DNA of 64,000 nt from Carnobacterium_A antarcticum (lineage in GTDB: Bacteria > Bacillota > Bacilli > Lactobacillales > Carnobacteriaceae). This document shows positions 43,819 through 53,373 of this stretch, in pieces. Position 1 is the first letter of the stretch; every line of letters begins with the position of its first letter. The position numbers and the translations under genes are program-made. Under the pieces are notes generated by a model. It saw only the letters and a list, made by a program, of their open reading frames with translations. It was not told where the DNA came from and ran no database searches. The stretch lies in assembly GCF_042658365.1 (NCBI RefSeq), contig NZ_JBHSQC010000015.1. One strand, given 5' to 3'.

Positions 43819-44535
43819 ATGGTGAAGTATGAAGCCATAGCCAATGAAATAAGAAAACGGATTCTGCGAGGCGTCTATCCAGTAGAGTCGCTTATCCCTG
43901 ATCAAATCAGCTTATCTAAAGAATTCAATGTCAGTCGTATGACCATGAAAAAAGCACTGGATATCTTAGCGATGGAGGGACTGATTTATCGTCAGCGCGG
44001 GTCCGGTACGTATGTCATGAAAACAGCGCTGCTAAACAAACAAGATGCTGTTGTAAATGAATACGATGGATTAACAAAGCAATTGAAAGGACATGAAATC
44101 ACGAGTAAAGTCATTCAATTTAATGTGGAATTTCCTTCTGAAGAAATCATGGAGCACTTAATGATCAAAAAAAATCAACCGGTTTACAACCTGATTCGAT
44201 TGCGTATCGTTGACGGGAAACCTTATGTCTTGGAGCATACGCATATGCCGACGGACTTGGCCACGGGTCTGACAGAAGAAATCATGGAGCACTCTATTTA
44301 CCGCTACATTCATGAAGAATTAGGGTTGCAATTTGGCGGAGCTTTTAGGAAAATCCATGCGGATAAGCCTTCTAAATACGATCAAGAATACCTCGATTGC
44401 AAATCAGATGATCCAGTATTAGAAGTAGAACAAGTGGTTTATCTAAAAGATGGCCGGCCGTTCGAATATTCGCGAAGCCGTCATCGTTACGATACTAGAA
44501 GTTATACTATGGCGGATATTAATAAAAATATTTAA
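43819..44535 (+). CDS. GntR family regulator, HutC subfamily with UTRA domain
   Basis: The 238-residue regulator has a winged HTH (IANEIRKRILRG, SLSKEFNVSRMTMKKALDIL) and a UTRA effector domain (about 85-232), including the YRYIHEELGL segment. UTRA proteins usually bind phosphosugars. The position after two beta-glucoside modules suggests it controls the GH1-EIIC genes. GAGGTG precedes the ATG. Confidence 0.92.
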   Translation: MVKYEAIANEIRKRILRGVYPVESLIPDQISLSKEFNVSRMTMKKALDILAMEGLIYRQRGSGTYVMKTALLNKQDAVVNEYDGLTKQLKGHEITSKVIQFNVEFPSEEIMEHLMIKKNQPVYNLIRLRIVDGKPYVLEHTHMPTDLATGLTEEIMEHSIYRYIHEELGLQFGGAFRKIHADKPSKYDQEYLDCKSDDPVLEVEQVVYLKDGRPFEYSRSRHRYDTRSYTMADINKNI

Positions 44536-44536
44536 T

Positions 44537-44583
44537 AAAAAGTGCCTCAACCGTTTTTTACTTATTTACGATTGAGGCACTTT
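44537..44583. terminator. Bidirectional terminator
   Basis: AAAGTGCCTCAA/TTGAGGCACTTT stem between convergent genes. Confidence 0.88.
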
Positions 44584-44589
44584 ATTCTT

Positions 44590-45342
44590 TTATTTTAACG
44601 TTAGTTCGACAGGGCAATGATCAGACCCCATGATTTCGGTGTGAATTTTAGCGTCTTCAAGCTGGTCTTTGAGTCTTTCTGAGACACAAAAGTAATCGAT
44701 CCGCCAGCCGGCATTATTTTTACGAGCGTTAAATCGGTAACTCCACCAAGAATAGACGCCTTCAAGGGTTGGATAAAAGTAACGGAACGTATCAATAAAT
44801 CCATGATTTAATAAGGTTTTGAATTTCATGCGTTCCTCATCAGAAAAACCGGCATTTTTACGATTGGTTTTCCAATTCTTTAAATCAATGTTCTCATGAG
44901 CAACATTTAAATCACCACAGAGAATAACAGGTTTTTCACTATCCAATTGATTTAAGTAAGCTAAAAAATCTTCTTCCCAGGACATCCGATAATCTAACCG
45001 GGCCAGTTCGCTTTGAGAGTTAGGGGTATAACAAGTTACGACATAATAATCAGGGTAGCTTAATGTAATGACTCGGCCTTCTGAGTCGTGTTCATTTTTT
45101 CCGATGCCGTAAAAAACATCTAGGGGTTTATGTCTCGTAAAAATAGCTGTTCCAGAATACCCTTTTTTTTCAGCATAATTCCAGTAATCGTAATAACCCG
45201 GAAGTTGTAAGTCAATTTGCCCTTCTTGCAGTTTGGTCTCTTGTAAGCAGAAAAAATCTGCATCCAGCTCATTGAAAATATCTAAAAAACCTTTTTTTAC
45301 AATCGCACGCAAACCGTTTACGTTCCAAGAGATAAATTTCAT
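44590..45342 (-). CDS. exoA: Exodeoxyribonuclease III / AP endonuclease
   Basis: This is a base-excision repair enzyme of 250 residues. Metal and catalytic motifs are present: WNVNGLRA, CLQETKLQ (Glu), CGDLNVAHENIDL (Asp, Asn) and the terminal GSDHCPVEL (Asp-His). It converges on the GntR gene. AAAGGAG precedes the ATG at 45342. Confidence 0.95.
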   Translation of the reverse strand: MKFISWNVNGLRAIVKKGFLDIFNELDADFFCLQETKLQEGQIDLQLPGYYDYWNYAEKKGYSGTAIFTRHKPLDVFYGIGKNEHDSEGRVITLSYPDYYVVTCYTPNSQSELARLDYRMSWEEDFLAYLNQLDSEKPVILCGDLNVAHENIDLKNWKTNRKNAGFSDEERMKFKTLLNHGFIDTFRYFYPTLEGVYSWWSYRFNARKNNAGWRIDYFCVSERLKDQLEDAKIHTEIMGSDHCPVELTLK

Positions 45343-45481
45343 AGTAAGTAGCTCCTTTAAAAATGTTTGATAACCTTATTGTACACGAATAAAAAAAGAT
45401 AGTACATTATGAGTAGATAGTTGCTGAATCAGAGAAGTGTTTGATAAACTGAAAGAAAGATTAAAGAAATGGGGAGTACAT

Positions 45482-46381
45482 ATGTTAAAAGTAGGCGTTA
45501 TCGGATTAGGCGGAATCGCACAAAAGGCATATTTGCCGGTCACTATGGCGATGCAAAATGAAGTAGAATGGCATTTATACACACGAGACCAAGAGAAGTT
45601 AAGTCAGATCGGCCAGCAATATGGCGTCTCTCATTTGTATCCTTCGATTGAAGCATTGCTGGAAAGCGGAATTGAAGCAGCATTTGTGCATACGGCAACT
45701 CATACCCATGCAGCAATTGTGAGACAGTTGTTAGAAAATGGAATCCACGTCTATGTAGACAAACCCATTAGCGAAGAGTTAGAGGAAGTAGAGGCATTGA
45801 TGGCGTTAGCCAAACAAAAGGGCTTGCTGCTTGTAGCAGGATTTAATCGTCGCTTTGCTCCAATGATCCAAAAATTAAAAGAAGTACCTGACAAAAATAT
45901 GCTCTTCGTTCAAAAAACAAAGCCCAACAGCAGCGGGACAGTGAAATTTGCCGTTTATGATATGTTTATTCATGTTGTGGACACCGCCTTGTATCTACTA
46001 GATGGTCCGGTTACAGTGACTTCTTATCAAGTGACGGAAGAAAACGGAGAATTGAAGAATTGTATTTTACATTTAGCAACTGCAACAACGGTTTGTGTAG
46101 CTTCAATGAATTATGTGTCAGGCGCAAACCATGAATCTGTAGAAGTTCATTCACCGACCGGCATGCACCGTGTCGTTAATTTGACGGACTACCAAAGCGA
46201 TATAGCTGGCAAACAAACAGTGGAGCCTTTTGGCGATTGGGAACCGACCCTTGAGAAAAGAGGATTTGCTCCTTTGATCCGTTTATTTTTAGCAGCAGTT
46301 CAATCTGGTGAAAATCCGGTTTCGCTTGAATCAACCCTTTTGTCGCATCAATTGTGTCATCAAATTATCAGCGGCGAATAG
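45482..46381 (+). CDS. Gfo/Idh/MocA family oxidoreductase
   Basis: The 299-residue NAD(P)-dependent enzyme starts at the ATG at 45482, with GGGGAG 5 nt before. The Rossmann loop is VGVIGLGGIAQKAYLP. The conserved YVDKPISEEL segment holds the family EKP-type Lys, here DKP. The C-terminal alpha/beta domain begins near residue 120. The substrate, often a sugar or inositol derivative, is not known. Confidence 0.9.
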   Translation: MLKVGVIGLGGIAQKAYLPVTMAMQNEVEWHLYTRDQEKLSQIGQQYGVSHLYPSIEALLESGIEAAFVHTATHTHAAIVRQLLENGIHVYVDKPISEELEEVEALMALAKQKGLLLVAGFNRRFAPMIQKLKEVPDKNMLFVQKTKPNSSGTVKFAVYDMFIHVVDTALYLLDGPVTVTSYQVTEENGELKNCILHLATATTVCVASMNYVSGANHESVEVHSPTGMHRVVNLTDYQSDIAGKQTVEPFGDWEPTLEKRGFAPLIRLFLAAVQSGENPVSLESTLLSHQLCHQIISGE

Positions 46382-46499
46382 CACCCGTTTATTCTTAAAA
46401 ATAAGCAGAAATATACCCAATTAAAAAACCTTAAATAGGCGGGAAAAAGAAAGTCGTAAAGGCTTCTTTTTTCGTTAAAGCAGCAGTTTTAGATGGGTC

Positions 46500-46527
46500 T
46501 TTACTTTTCGGAAATTGAGTCTATAAT
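46500..46527 (+). promoter_or_regulatory. Promoter of ktrBA
   Basis: TTTACT (46500-46505) and perfect TATAAT (46522-46527) with a 16-bp spacer, 42 bp before ktrB. Confidence 0.65.
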
Positions 46528-46569
46528 ACATTCATGCGTCTAGGAATTTAGAGGAAGAGGTTTTTTCAA

Positions 46570-47949
46570 ATGCTGTTAAATAAGTTTAGAAGACTATCGA
46601 TATCGACCAAGATAGCTTTTAGTTTTGCATTCGTCATTTTTATAGGATCTTTATTATTATCTTTACCCATCAGTACTTTAGCAACATCACAAATGACTTA
46701 TTTCGATAACTTGTTTACCGCAGTATCTATGGCATGTGTAACAGGGTTATTTACATTTCCTGTAGCCGAATCGTATACAGTTTTTGGGCAAGTAATTTGT
46801 ATTGTTTTGATGCAAACCGGGGGCCTTGGATTAATGACGATCATAGCGACAATCGTCATGCGATTAGGAAAGAAAATCAGCTATACAGATACGATGGCGG
46901 TTAAAGAAGCACTTAACCGAGATCAACTAGATGATTTTAAAACTTATTTATGGTCAATTATCAAATATACCTTTCTGATTGAAGGAGCGGGCATGTTGTT
47001 ATTGGCAATACGTTTTGTTCCCAAACTCGGTTGGGGTAAAGGTCTTTTTACATCTTTATTTTTAGCCGTTTCAGGGTTTTGTAATGCAGGGTTTGATAAT
47101 ATGGGAGCAATCAGCCTTCAACATTATGTACACGATCCTTTAGTGAATCTAGTATTAGCCTCGTTGATCATTCTGGGAGGAATTGGGTTTTCTGTTTGGT
47201 TTGATGTTACTCATAATGTTCACTCCATTATAAAAAATAAAAAAAGACTAGGACTAAAAAAAACTTATCGTTTTTTAAAACCTCATACAAGACTAGCAAT
47301 CAACATGTCGCTTATTTTGATTTTGGTTGGAACGATGATGTTTATGGTAGTTGAATGGAATAATCCTAATTCGATTGGTACTTTTACTGTTGGACAAAAA
47401 GTGTTAGCTTCTTTTTTCCAAACAGTTACGATGCGAACAGCGGGCTTTGCAACTATTGATTACGCAGGTATTCTGCCTTTTTCGTTACTATTTTTTATCT
47501 TTACGATGTTTATCGGAGGATCGCCTGGCGGAGCAGCGGGAGGAATTAAAACGACCACTTTTGCTTTAGTATTATTATTGATTCATAATGAAATCAAAGG
47601 ACAGCGTTACATTAACTACGCGCGCCACACTATTCCAATAGAAACGATTCGCAGAGCTATTGTGGTAGTCGCCAGCTTCTTTATGTGTTTAATGGTGGGA
47701 GTCAGTGTGTTACTCATTGTTGAAGACCAGCCATTTTTAAACTTGCTGTTTGAAGCTGTTTCAGCTTTAGCAACTGTAGGAGTTAGTGTGAATTTGACGC
47801 CGGAACTTTCGCGGATCAGTCAGACAGCGCTGATGCTGCTGATGTTTATTGGACGTATTGGTCCAATTACTATTTTCTTAAGTCTCATTAGACGGAAACG
47901 AAAAGGCAAAGAACGTATCTATGCGAAAACAAATATTTTAATTGGATAG
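46570..47949 (+). CDS. ktrB: Potassium uptake system membrane subunit KtrB
   Basis: The 459-residue TrkH/KtrB-type K+ channel-transporter has four repeated membrane-pore-membrane units with filter-like Gly segments: VTGLFT, SGFCNAGFDN, MRTAGFATIDY and ALATVGVSVN. It is followed at 14 bp by ktrA, forming the usual two-subunit operon. It has its own promoter. Confidence 0.94.
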   Translation: MLLNKFRRLSISTKIAFSFAFVIFIGSLLLSLPISTLATSQMTYFDNLFTAVSMACVTGLFTFPVAESYTVFGQVICIVLMQTGGLGLMTIIATIVMRLGKKISYTDTMAVKEALNRDQLDDFKTYLWSIIKYTFLIEGAGMLLLAIRFVPKLGWGKGLFTSLFLAVSGFCNAGFDNMGAISLQHYVHDPLVNLVLASLIILGGIGFSVWFDVTHNVHSIIKNKKRLGLKKTYRFLKPHTRLAINMSLILILVGTMMFMVVEWNNPNSIGTFTVGQKVLASFFQTVTMRTAGFATIDYAGILPFSLLFFIFTMFIGGSPGGAAGGIKTTTFALVLLLIHNEIKGQRYINYARHTIPIETIRRAIVVVASFFMCLMVGVSVLLIVEDQPFLNLLFEAVSALATVGVSVNLTPELSRISQTALMLLMFIGRIGPITIFLSLIRRKRKGKERIYAKTNILIG

Positions 47950-47963
47950 GAGAAGTTGCAGAA

Positions 47964-48635
47964 ATGGCAGTTAAAACAATTGGTGTATTAGGGTTAGGGG
48001 TATTTGGTTCTTCGATTGCTAAAGAATTGAGCGACTTTGACTGCGAAGTGCTTGCTGTTGATTTAGATGTTAATAATGTGGATCGTGTTGAACCGTATGT
48101 AACAGAAGCTATCCAAGGAGATATTACCGATTTAGATTTTTTGAAAAACATCGGGTTTGATAACTGCGATGTAGTTGTTGTTGCAACTGGTACTAGTTTA
48201 GAAGCGAGTGTTTTAGCTGTAATGAACTGTAAAAAGTTGAGAATCAATACGATTGTTGCAAAAGCTAAAAATAAAGTTTTTATGGAAGTTTTATACGCTG
48301 TCGGTGCAACAAAAGTCGTTCGTCCTGAAAAAGAAATGGGAACGCGAGTGGCTAAAAATTTATTAAGACGCCATATTACGGATATCGTTGATTTAGATGA
48401 TGAATTTGCAGTGATCGAGTTTTATCCGCCAGCCAGATGGGTAGGACGTAGTTTGCAAGAATTAGATTTACGCAAACGGTATGAAATGAATGTGATCGGA
48501 ATCAGAAGAAAACCAGAGAAAAGGCTGGATGTTTCTTTTGGTCCTGATTATATCATTGATGGATCCGATATTATTGTAGGCATTGCGGAATCTGAGATTT
48601 TTGAACGCTATGATTACTTGAATAAATTAAAATAA
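47964..48635 (+). CDS. ktrA: Potassium uptake regulatory subunit KtrA
   Basis: The 223-residue cytosolic ring subunit has an RCK_N nucleotide-binding domain (GVLGLGVFGSSIAKEL at the N-terminus) and an RCK_C domain (about 140-220), where c-di-AMP binds in homologues. It gates KtrB by ATP or ADP. It ends before a strong terminator. Confidence 0.94.
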   Translation: MAVKTIGVLGLGVFGSSIAKELSDFDCEVLAVDLDVNNVDRVEPYVTEAIQGDITDLDFLKNIGFDNCDVVVVATGTSLEASVLAVMNCKKLRINTIVAKAKNKVFMEVLYAVGATKVVRPEKEMGTRVAKNLLRRHITDIVDLDDEFAVIEFYPPARWVGRSLQELDLRKRYEMNVIGIRRKPEKRLDVSFGPDYIIDGSDIIVGIAESEIFERYDYLNKLK

Positions 48636-48642
48636 TAACAGT

Positions 48643-48688
48643 AAAAAAATGACGGCTTTCAAGAATTCTTGGAAAGCCGTCATTTTTT
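48643..48688. terminator. Bidirectional terminator
   Basis: AAATGACGGCTTTC/GAAAGCCGTCATTT stem with Ts. Confidence 0.9.
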
Positions 48689-48716
48689 CTGCAGCGAAGG
48701 TTTTGCTATTGGTTCG

Positions 48717-49406
48717 CTAAATTGTGGTGGCTGTTTCCGTCCAAAGGGTCCACGGGTGCTGCTCAGGTGGAGCAGAATGGACTTTAATGACCGTGTCTTT
48801 GACCGGATGTTTAAATTCAAGGTAACGAGCCCATAAAGCTAGTTGTTGTCCTGATTGATTCACTAGTGAACCGTATTTTTGGTCGCCGTATAACGGCAGA
48901 CCAACGGAAGACAGCTGTACGCGAATTTGATGAGGACGACCAGTGTGCAGTTTAACAGCAAGTAAAGCCATGTTTTTTTTTTTTTCAAATACTTTGTATT
49001 CTAAAACAGCTTTTTTAGCTTTGTTTTGCTGAGACGAAACAACTGACACTTTGTTCTTTTTCGTATCTTTAAGCAAGTAATGTTCTAACTGCGTCTTTTT
49101 TTTGATAGGTGTTCCTCTGACAACGGCTAAATAATGACGAGTGATTTCTTGGCGTCTCATCAAATCAGATAACCGTGAAGCTGCTTTCGACGTTTTTGCA
49201 AATACCATTGCTCCACCGACCGGTCTATCTAGCCGATGGACTAATCCCAGGAAAACGTTACCCGGTTTATTGTACCGTTTTTTTAAGTCTTGTTTTAAAA
49301 GCGTTAATAAATCAAGGTCTCCGCTGCTATCGGCTTGAACTGGAATGTTAACCGGTTTTTCAACAACGAGTACGTGATTATCTTCATACAAAATCGAGAT
49401 GTTCAT
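48717..49406 (-). CDS. RluA family pseudouridine synthase
   Basis: The 229-residue enzyme converts uridine to pseudouridine in rRNA or tRNA. The catalytic motif is VHRLDRPVGG with its Asp. It has no N-terminal S4 domain, so it resembles the shorter RluA/TruC-like members. The RNA target cannot be assigned. It is convergent with ktrBA and divergent from murB; the 270 bp before murB show no clear element. Confidence 0.9.
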   Translation of the reverse strand: MNISILYEDNHVLVVEKPVNIPVQADSSGDLDLLTLLKQDLKKRYNKPGNVFLGLVHRLDRPVGGAMVFAKTSKAASRLSDLMRRQEITRHYLAVVRGTPIKKKTQLEHYLLKDTKKNKVSVVSSQQNKAKKAVLEYKVFEKKKNMALLAVKLHTGRPHQIRVQLSSVGLPLYGDQKYGSLVNQSGQQLALWARYLEFKHPVKDTVIKVHSAPPEQHPWTLWTETATTI

Positions 49407-49676
49407 GAAAGGCTGGCCCCCACTAAATCATATTTGCAAACGATCTGAGAAAACCATGATTGAAGCAGTTTTTTTAAAAACTTGATTTCTGTCGTACCTG
49501 CAAGAACCAGTATAGCGAAGGAAATGAGAAAAAGGAAGCTTGAAAATGTTAAACGTGATTTTTAAAAAAGATGAAAACTAAATTTAAGGTAAGAAATAGA
49601 GCTAGGGCTATTCAAATGAATGCGGAACATGTTAGAATGTTTTATAGTAAATTAACCGCGAGAGGGACTTTAAATA

Positions 49677-50579
49677 ATGTTAATAGAACAAATGAAAAAA
49701 GTATTTCCAAATTCAATGATCAAAGCAAATGAACCATTATCGCTTTACACGTATACCGAAACAGGCGGACCGGCAGACATCTTAGTATTGCCGAAAGAAA
49801 AAGAAGAAGTTGCTGCAATGGTAAGATGGATCAACGAGCAGCAAGTGCCGTTGACTGTTTTGGGAAATGCAAGCAACTTGATTGTTAAAGATGGCGGAAT
49901 CCACGGTGTGGTGATGGTTTTAACAGAAATGAATGACATTACTGTTAACAGACATCAGATAACCGTACAAAGTGGTGCACGTTTGATCGATACCTCTTAT
50001 GCGGCTCTTGAAGCCGGTTTGACAGGGTTAGAATTTGCTTGTGGGATTCCGGGCAGTATCGGCGGCGCTGTATTTATGAACGCTGGGGCTTATGAAGGTG
50101 AAGTCAGTGAAGTGATCCATACGGTGACGATTTTAACACGGGATGGCGAAATAAAAACACTGAAAAATAAAGACCTGGAATTCAGCTACCGTCACAGTGC
50201 TATTCAAGAAACACGCGATATCGTCTTAGAAGTTGAGTTTCATTTAGAAAAAGGCAAGCCAGCTGATATCAAAAAGCGTATGGAAGAGTTGACCTTTTTG
50301 AGAGAGTCGAAACAACCGCTAGAATACCCTTCATGTGGGAGTGTCTTCAAGCGTCCTACAGGCTATTTTACAGGCAAGTTGATCCAAGAAGCCGGTTTGC
50401 AAGGTAAAATCTGGGGCGGGGCACAGATTTCAGAAAAGCATGCAGGTTTTATTGTCAATATAGCCCAAGCAACGGCTACTGATTACATTGAACTGATTGC
50501 TTATATTCAGAAAGTTATTTTAGAAAATACCGGTGTTGAATTGGTGCCGGAAGTGAGAATTATTGGTGAAGACCTTTAG
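49677..50579 (+). CDS. murB: UDP-N-acetylmuramate dehydrogenase MurB
   Basis: This FAD enzyme makes UDP-MurNAc for peptidoglycan. The 300-residue type II form shows the FAD segment TYTETGGPADILVLP near residues 24-38, VLGNASNLIV, and the catalytic region YPSCGSVFKRP with the Ser proton donor. The murB-potABCD order is common in lactic acid bacteria. Confidence 0.96.
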   Translation: MLIEQMKKVFPNSMIKANEPLSLYTYTETGGPADILVLPKEKEEVAAMVRWINEQQVPLTVLGNASNLIVKDGGIHGVVMVLTEMNDITVNRHQITVQSGARLIDTSYAALEAGLTGLEFACGIPGSIGGAVFMNAGAYEGEVSEVIHTVTILTRDGEIKTLKNKDLEFSYRHSAIQETRDIVLEVEFHLEKGKPADIKKRMEELTFLRESKQPLEYPSCGSVFKRPTGYFTGKLIQEAGLQGKIWGGAQISEKHAGFIVNIAQATATDYIELIAYIQKVILENTGVELVPEVRIIGEDL

Positions 50580-50649
50580 AGAAAGAATTTTGTCCTATAG
50601 TTATTCACAAAAAAGATTAAATTAACCTAGGTTATAATAAAAACAAGAA

Positions 50650-50686
50650 GATCGCAGTGGATTTATTCCATTAGCGGTTTTTTTTT
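50650..50686 (+). terminator. Terminator of murB
   Basis: CGC-TGGA/TCCA-GCG stem followed by nine Ts. Confidence 0.7.
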
Positions 50687-50769
50687 ATTGATTTTACAAT
50701 AAAAAAATATATAATATAGAAGGTATTAGTAAACTAAATGGTTACTCTGACTAAACTTTTGTGGGTGAT

Positions 50770-50788
50770 TGTTTACTGAAAGTAAACA
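50770..50788. promoter_or_regulatory. Inverted repeat before the XRE-cupin gene
   Basis: TGTTTACT and AGTAAACA flank GAA. AGTAAAC also occurs at about 50728. A self-operator of the XRE regulator is likely. Confidence 0.5.
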
Positions 50789-50817
50789 AAGAGTTGAAAG
50801 AGCACAGGAGGAAAAAA

Positions 50818-51360
50818 ATGGAAATTGGCAAACGCATCAAAAATCTACGCATTCAAAAGAACTTTACTCAAGAAGAATTGGGAGAACGGACTAATTTAAG
50901 CAAAGGCTATATCTCTCAATTGGAACGAGATCTCAGTATGCCTTCTATGGAAGTGTTTTTCGATATATTAGAAGTATTGGGCTGCAGCCCGAAAGATTTT
51001 TTCGATAAGACGCATATCGAACAACGAGTCGTTTACCAAAGCAATGAGATGACTCGATTTGAAGATCCAGATAAAGGTTATGAAATTGAATGGCTGATTC
51101 CGGAAGCCAATGAAAATGAAATGGAACCTATTTTTTTAAAGCTGGCTGAAAAAGGCGAATTTAAAGAGTTTAGCCCTTCTTTAGCTGAAACATTTGCTTA
51201 TGTAAAAGAAGGCCGGGTTTGTGTGGAAATCGGTTTGAAACGTTATTTTGCAGCTAAAGGCGACTCGATTTATTTTCATGCAACTGAAAAACATAAAATT
51301 ATCAACGATCATCAAGGAGAAAGCTTACTGTTGATGGTAGTGACGGATTCCTACCTCTGA
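50818..51360 (+). CDS. XRE family regulator with cupin domain (probable polyamine-operon regulator)
   Basis: The 180-residue protein starts at the ATG at 50818 after AGGAGG. The HTH reads IGKRIKNLRIQKNFTQEELG then SKGYISQLERDLSMPS, and the C-terminal half (about 105-180) is a cupin sensor (KEGRVCVEIG, DSIYFHATEKH). PuuR-like regulators of this form control polyamine genes. It lies 90 bp before potA. Confidence 0.92.
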   Translation: MEIGKRIKNLRIQKNFTQEELGERTNLSKGYISQLERDLSMPSMEVFFDILEVLGCSPKDFFDKTHIEQRVVYQSNEMTRFEDPDKGYEIEWLIPEANENEMEPIFLKLAEKGEFKEFSPSLAETFAYVKEGRVCVEIGLKRYFAAKGDSIYFHATEKHKIINDHQGESLLLMVVTDSYL

Positions 51361-51450
51361 CCGAAGGGAACAAGCAGAATACTAGAATTTAAAAAGGTTC
51401 GGTTCTATGATGAATAGAATGAATAGGAACCAAAAAAGGAGCATGAAAAG

Positions 51451-52542
51451 ATGGCAGAGAATGCAATTATTCGATTCGATCAGATAAAAAAACAATACGA
51501 TGATAAAACTGTTTTAAAAAACATCAATTTTGATATTGAACGCGGAAAATTTTATACCTTATTGGGACCTTCAGGATGTGGGAAAACCACTATTTTGCGC
51601 TTAATTGCGGGTTTTGCGGAAGCGACTGAAGGGACGATCACATTGGATGGAAAAGTTGTCAATGACCTTCCTGCCAATAAACGAAAAGTAAATACCGTTT
51701 TTCAAGACTATGCTTTATTTCCGCATATGGATGTTTTTGAAAATATCGCTTTTGGTTTACGCATTAAAAAAATGGGAAAGAAAGCGATCCAAGAAAAAGT
51801 TGAGGCAGTCTTAAAAATGGTGCGGTTGTCTGGGTATGGAGACCGAGCAATCAGTGAGATGTCAGGTGGGCAGCGACAACGGGTAGCGATTGCGCGCGCA
51901 TTGGTTAATGAACCGGAAGTTCTGTTATTGGATGAACCATTATCAGCCTTAGACTTGAAACTAAGAACAGAAATGCAGTATGAATTGCGAGAGCTGCAGC
52001 AGCGTCTTGGGATCACATTCGTTTTTGTCACTCATGACCAAGAAGAAGCTCTGGCAATGAGCGATGAGATCTTTGTTATGAAAGACGGGGAAATCGTTCA
52101 AAGCGGTACACCAGTCGATATTTATGATGAACCGATCAATCGTTACGTAGCTGATTTTATTGGGGAGAGCAACATCGTTGATGGACACATGTTGGCAGAT
52201 TACCAAGTTTCTTTTGTTGGGCATACATTTGAATGTGTTGATGCCGGAATGAAACCGAATGAAAAAGTAGAAGTAGTGCTGCGTCCTGAAGATTTAGTGC
52301 TGACGTCTGTAGAACAGGGGAAACTAACGATCAAAGTTGATACTCAGTTGTTTAGAGGGGTTCATTATGAAATTATTGGTTATGACCGTGATGGCAACGA
52401 ATGGATGGTCCATTCGACAAAAAAAGCTGAGGTCGGCAGTGAAGTCGGACTTTATTTTGAACCAGAAGATGTGCATGTGATGCGTTTTGGCGAATCAGAA
52501 CAAGAATTTGATGCTCGTCTTGAGAGTTACGACGAAGATTAA
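51451..52542 (+). CDS. potA: Spermidine/putrescine ABC transporter ATPase PotA
   Basis: The 363-residue ATPase has Walker A GPSGCGKTT, signature MSGGQRQRVAIARAL and Walker B VLLLDEPLSALD. A C-terminal TOBE domain (about 280-355) is typical of PotA. It is the first of four tightly packed genes and AAAGGAG precedes the ATG. Confidence 0.96.
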   Translation: MAENAIIRFDQIKKQYDDKTVLKNINFDIERGKFYTLLGPSGCGKTTILRLIAGFAEATEGTITLDGKVVNDLPANKRKVNTVFQDYALFPHMDVFENIAFGLRIKKMGKKAIQEKVEAVLKMVRLSGYGDRAISEMSGGQRQRVAIARALVNEPEVLLLDEPLSALDLKLRTEMQYELRELQQRLGITFVFVTHDQEEALAMSDEIFVMKDGEIVQSGTPVDIYDEPINRYVADFIGESNIVDGHMLADYQVSFVGHTFECVDAGMKPNEKVEVVLRPEDLVLTSVEQGKLTIKVDTQLFRGVHYEIIGYDRDGNEWMVHSTKKAEVGSEVGLYFEPEDVHVMRFGESEQEFDARLESYDED

Positions 52543-52557
52543 GAGGAGGCAAAACAA

Positions 52558-53373
52558 ATGACTAAACAATCTAAAGCTCTTTATTTTATACCTTACAGCA
52601 TCTGGCTGGTTTTATTTGTGATTGCTCCATTACTCTTGATCTTTTATCAGTCTTTTTTTTCCATTGATGGACAGTTTACAATTGAAAACTATAAAACGTA
52701 CTTTGAGTCCAGCACTTATTTGACGATGACGTTAAATTCCGTTTGGTATGCTTTTTTGATCACTGTTTTGACGCTGCTCATCAGTTACCCAACAGCCTAC
52801 TTGCTGAATAAAACCAAGCACAAGCAATTATGGTTGTTATTGATCATTTTACCGACATGGATCAATTTGCTGCTAAAGGCTTACGCGTTTATTGGTATTT
52901 TTAGTGCCAATGGATCAGTCAATGATTTTCTGGCATTTATCGGAATTGGCCGGCAACAAATTTTATTTACGGATGTCAGTTTTTTGCTGGTAGCTACTTA
53001 TATTGAGATTCCTTTTATGATTCTGCCTATTTTTAATGCACTAGAAGAATTAAACCCTTCTTATATTAGTGCAAGCCGTGATTTAGGGGCAAATAATGTT
53101 GAAACGTTCCGGCGTGTGATTTTTCCTTTGACCTTGAGCGGTGTGAAAAGCGGTGTACAAGCTGTTTTTATTCCTTCTTTGTCGCTCTTTATGTTGACCC
53201 GTTTAATCGGTGGAAATCGCGTGATAACACTTGGAACAGCTATTGAACAGCACTTTTTAGTAACGCAGGACTGGGGAATGGGTTCGACGATAGGCGTGGT
53301 GCTGATCGTCGCTATGTTGCTTATCATGTTGGCAACAGGAGAAAAGCGAAAGAAAGGAGAGAATCATAAATGA
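52558..53373 (+). CDS. potB: Spermidine/putrescine ABC transporter permease PotB
   Basis: The 271-residue permease has six membrane segments. The EAA loop is SRDLGANNVETFRRVIFPLTLSGVKSG (core cited). It overlaps potC by 4 bp (ATGA). Confidence 0.95.
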   Translation: MTKQSKALYFIPYSIWLVLFVIAPLLLIFYQSFFSIDGQFTIENYKTYFESSTYLTMTLNSVWYAFLITVLTLLISYPTAYLLNKTKHKQLWLLLIILPTWINLLLKAYAFIGIFSANGSVNDFLAFIGIGRQQILFTDVSFLLVATYIEIPFMILPIFNALEELNPSYISASRDLGANNVETFRRVIFPLTLSGVKSGVQAVFIPSLSLFMLTRLIGGNRVITLGTAIEQHFLVTQDWGMGSTIGVVLIVAMLLIMLATGEKRKKGENHK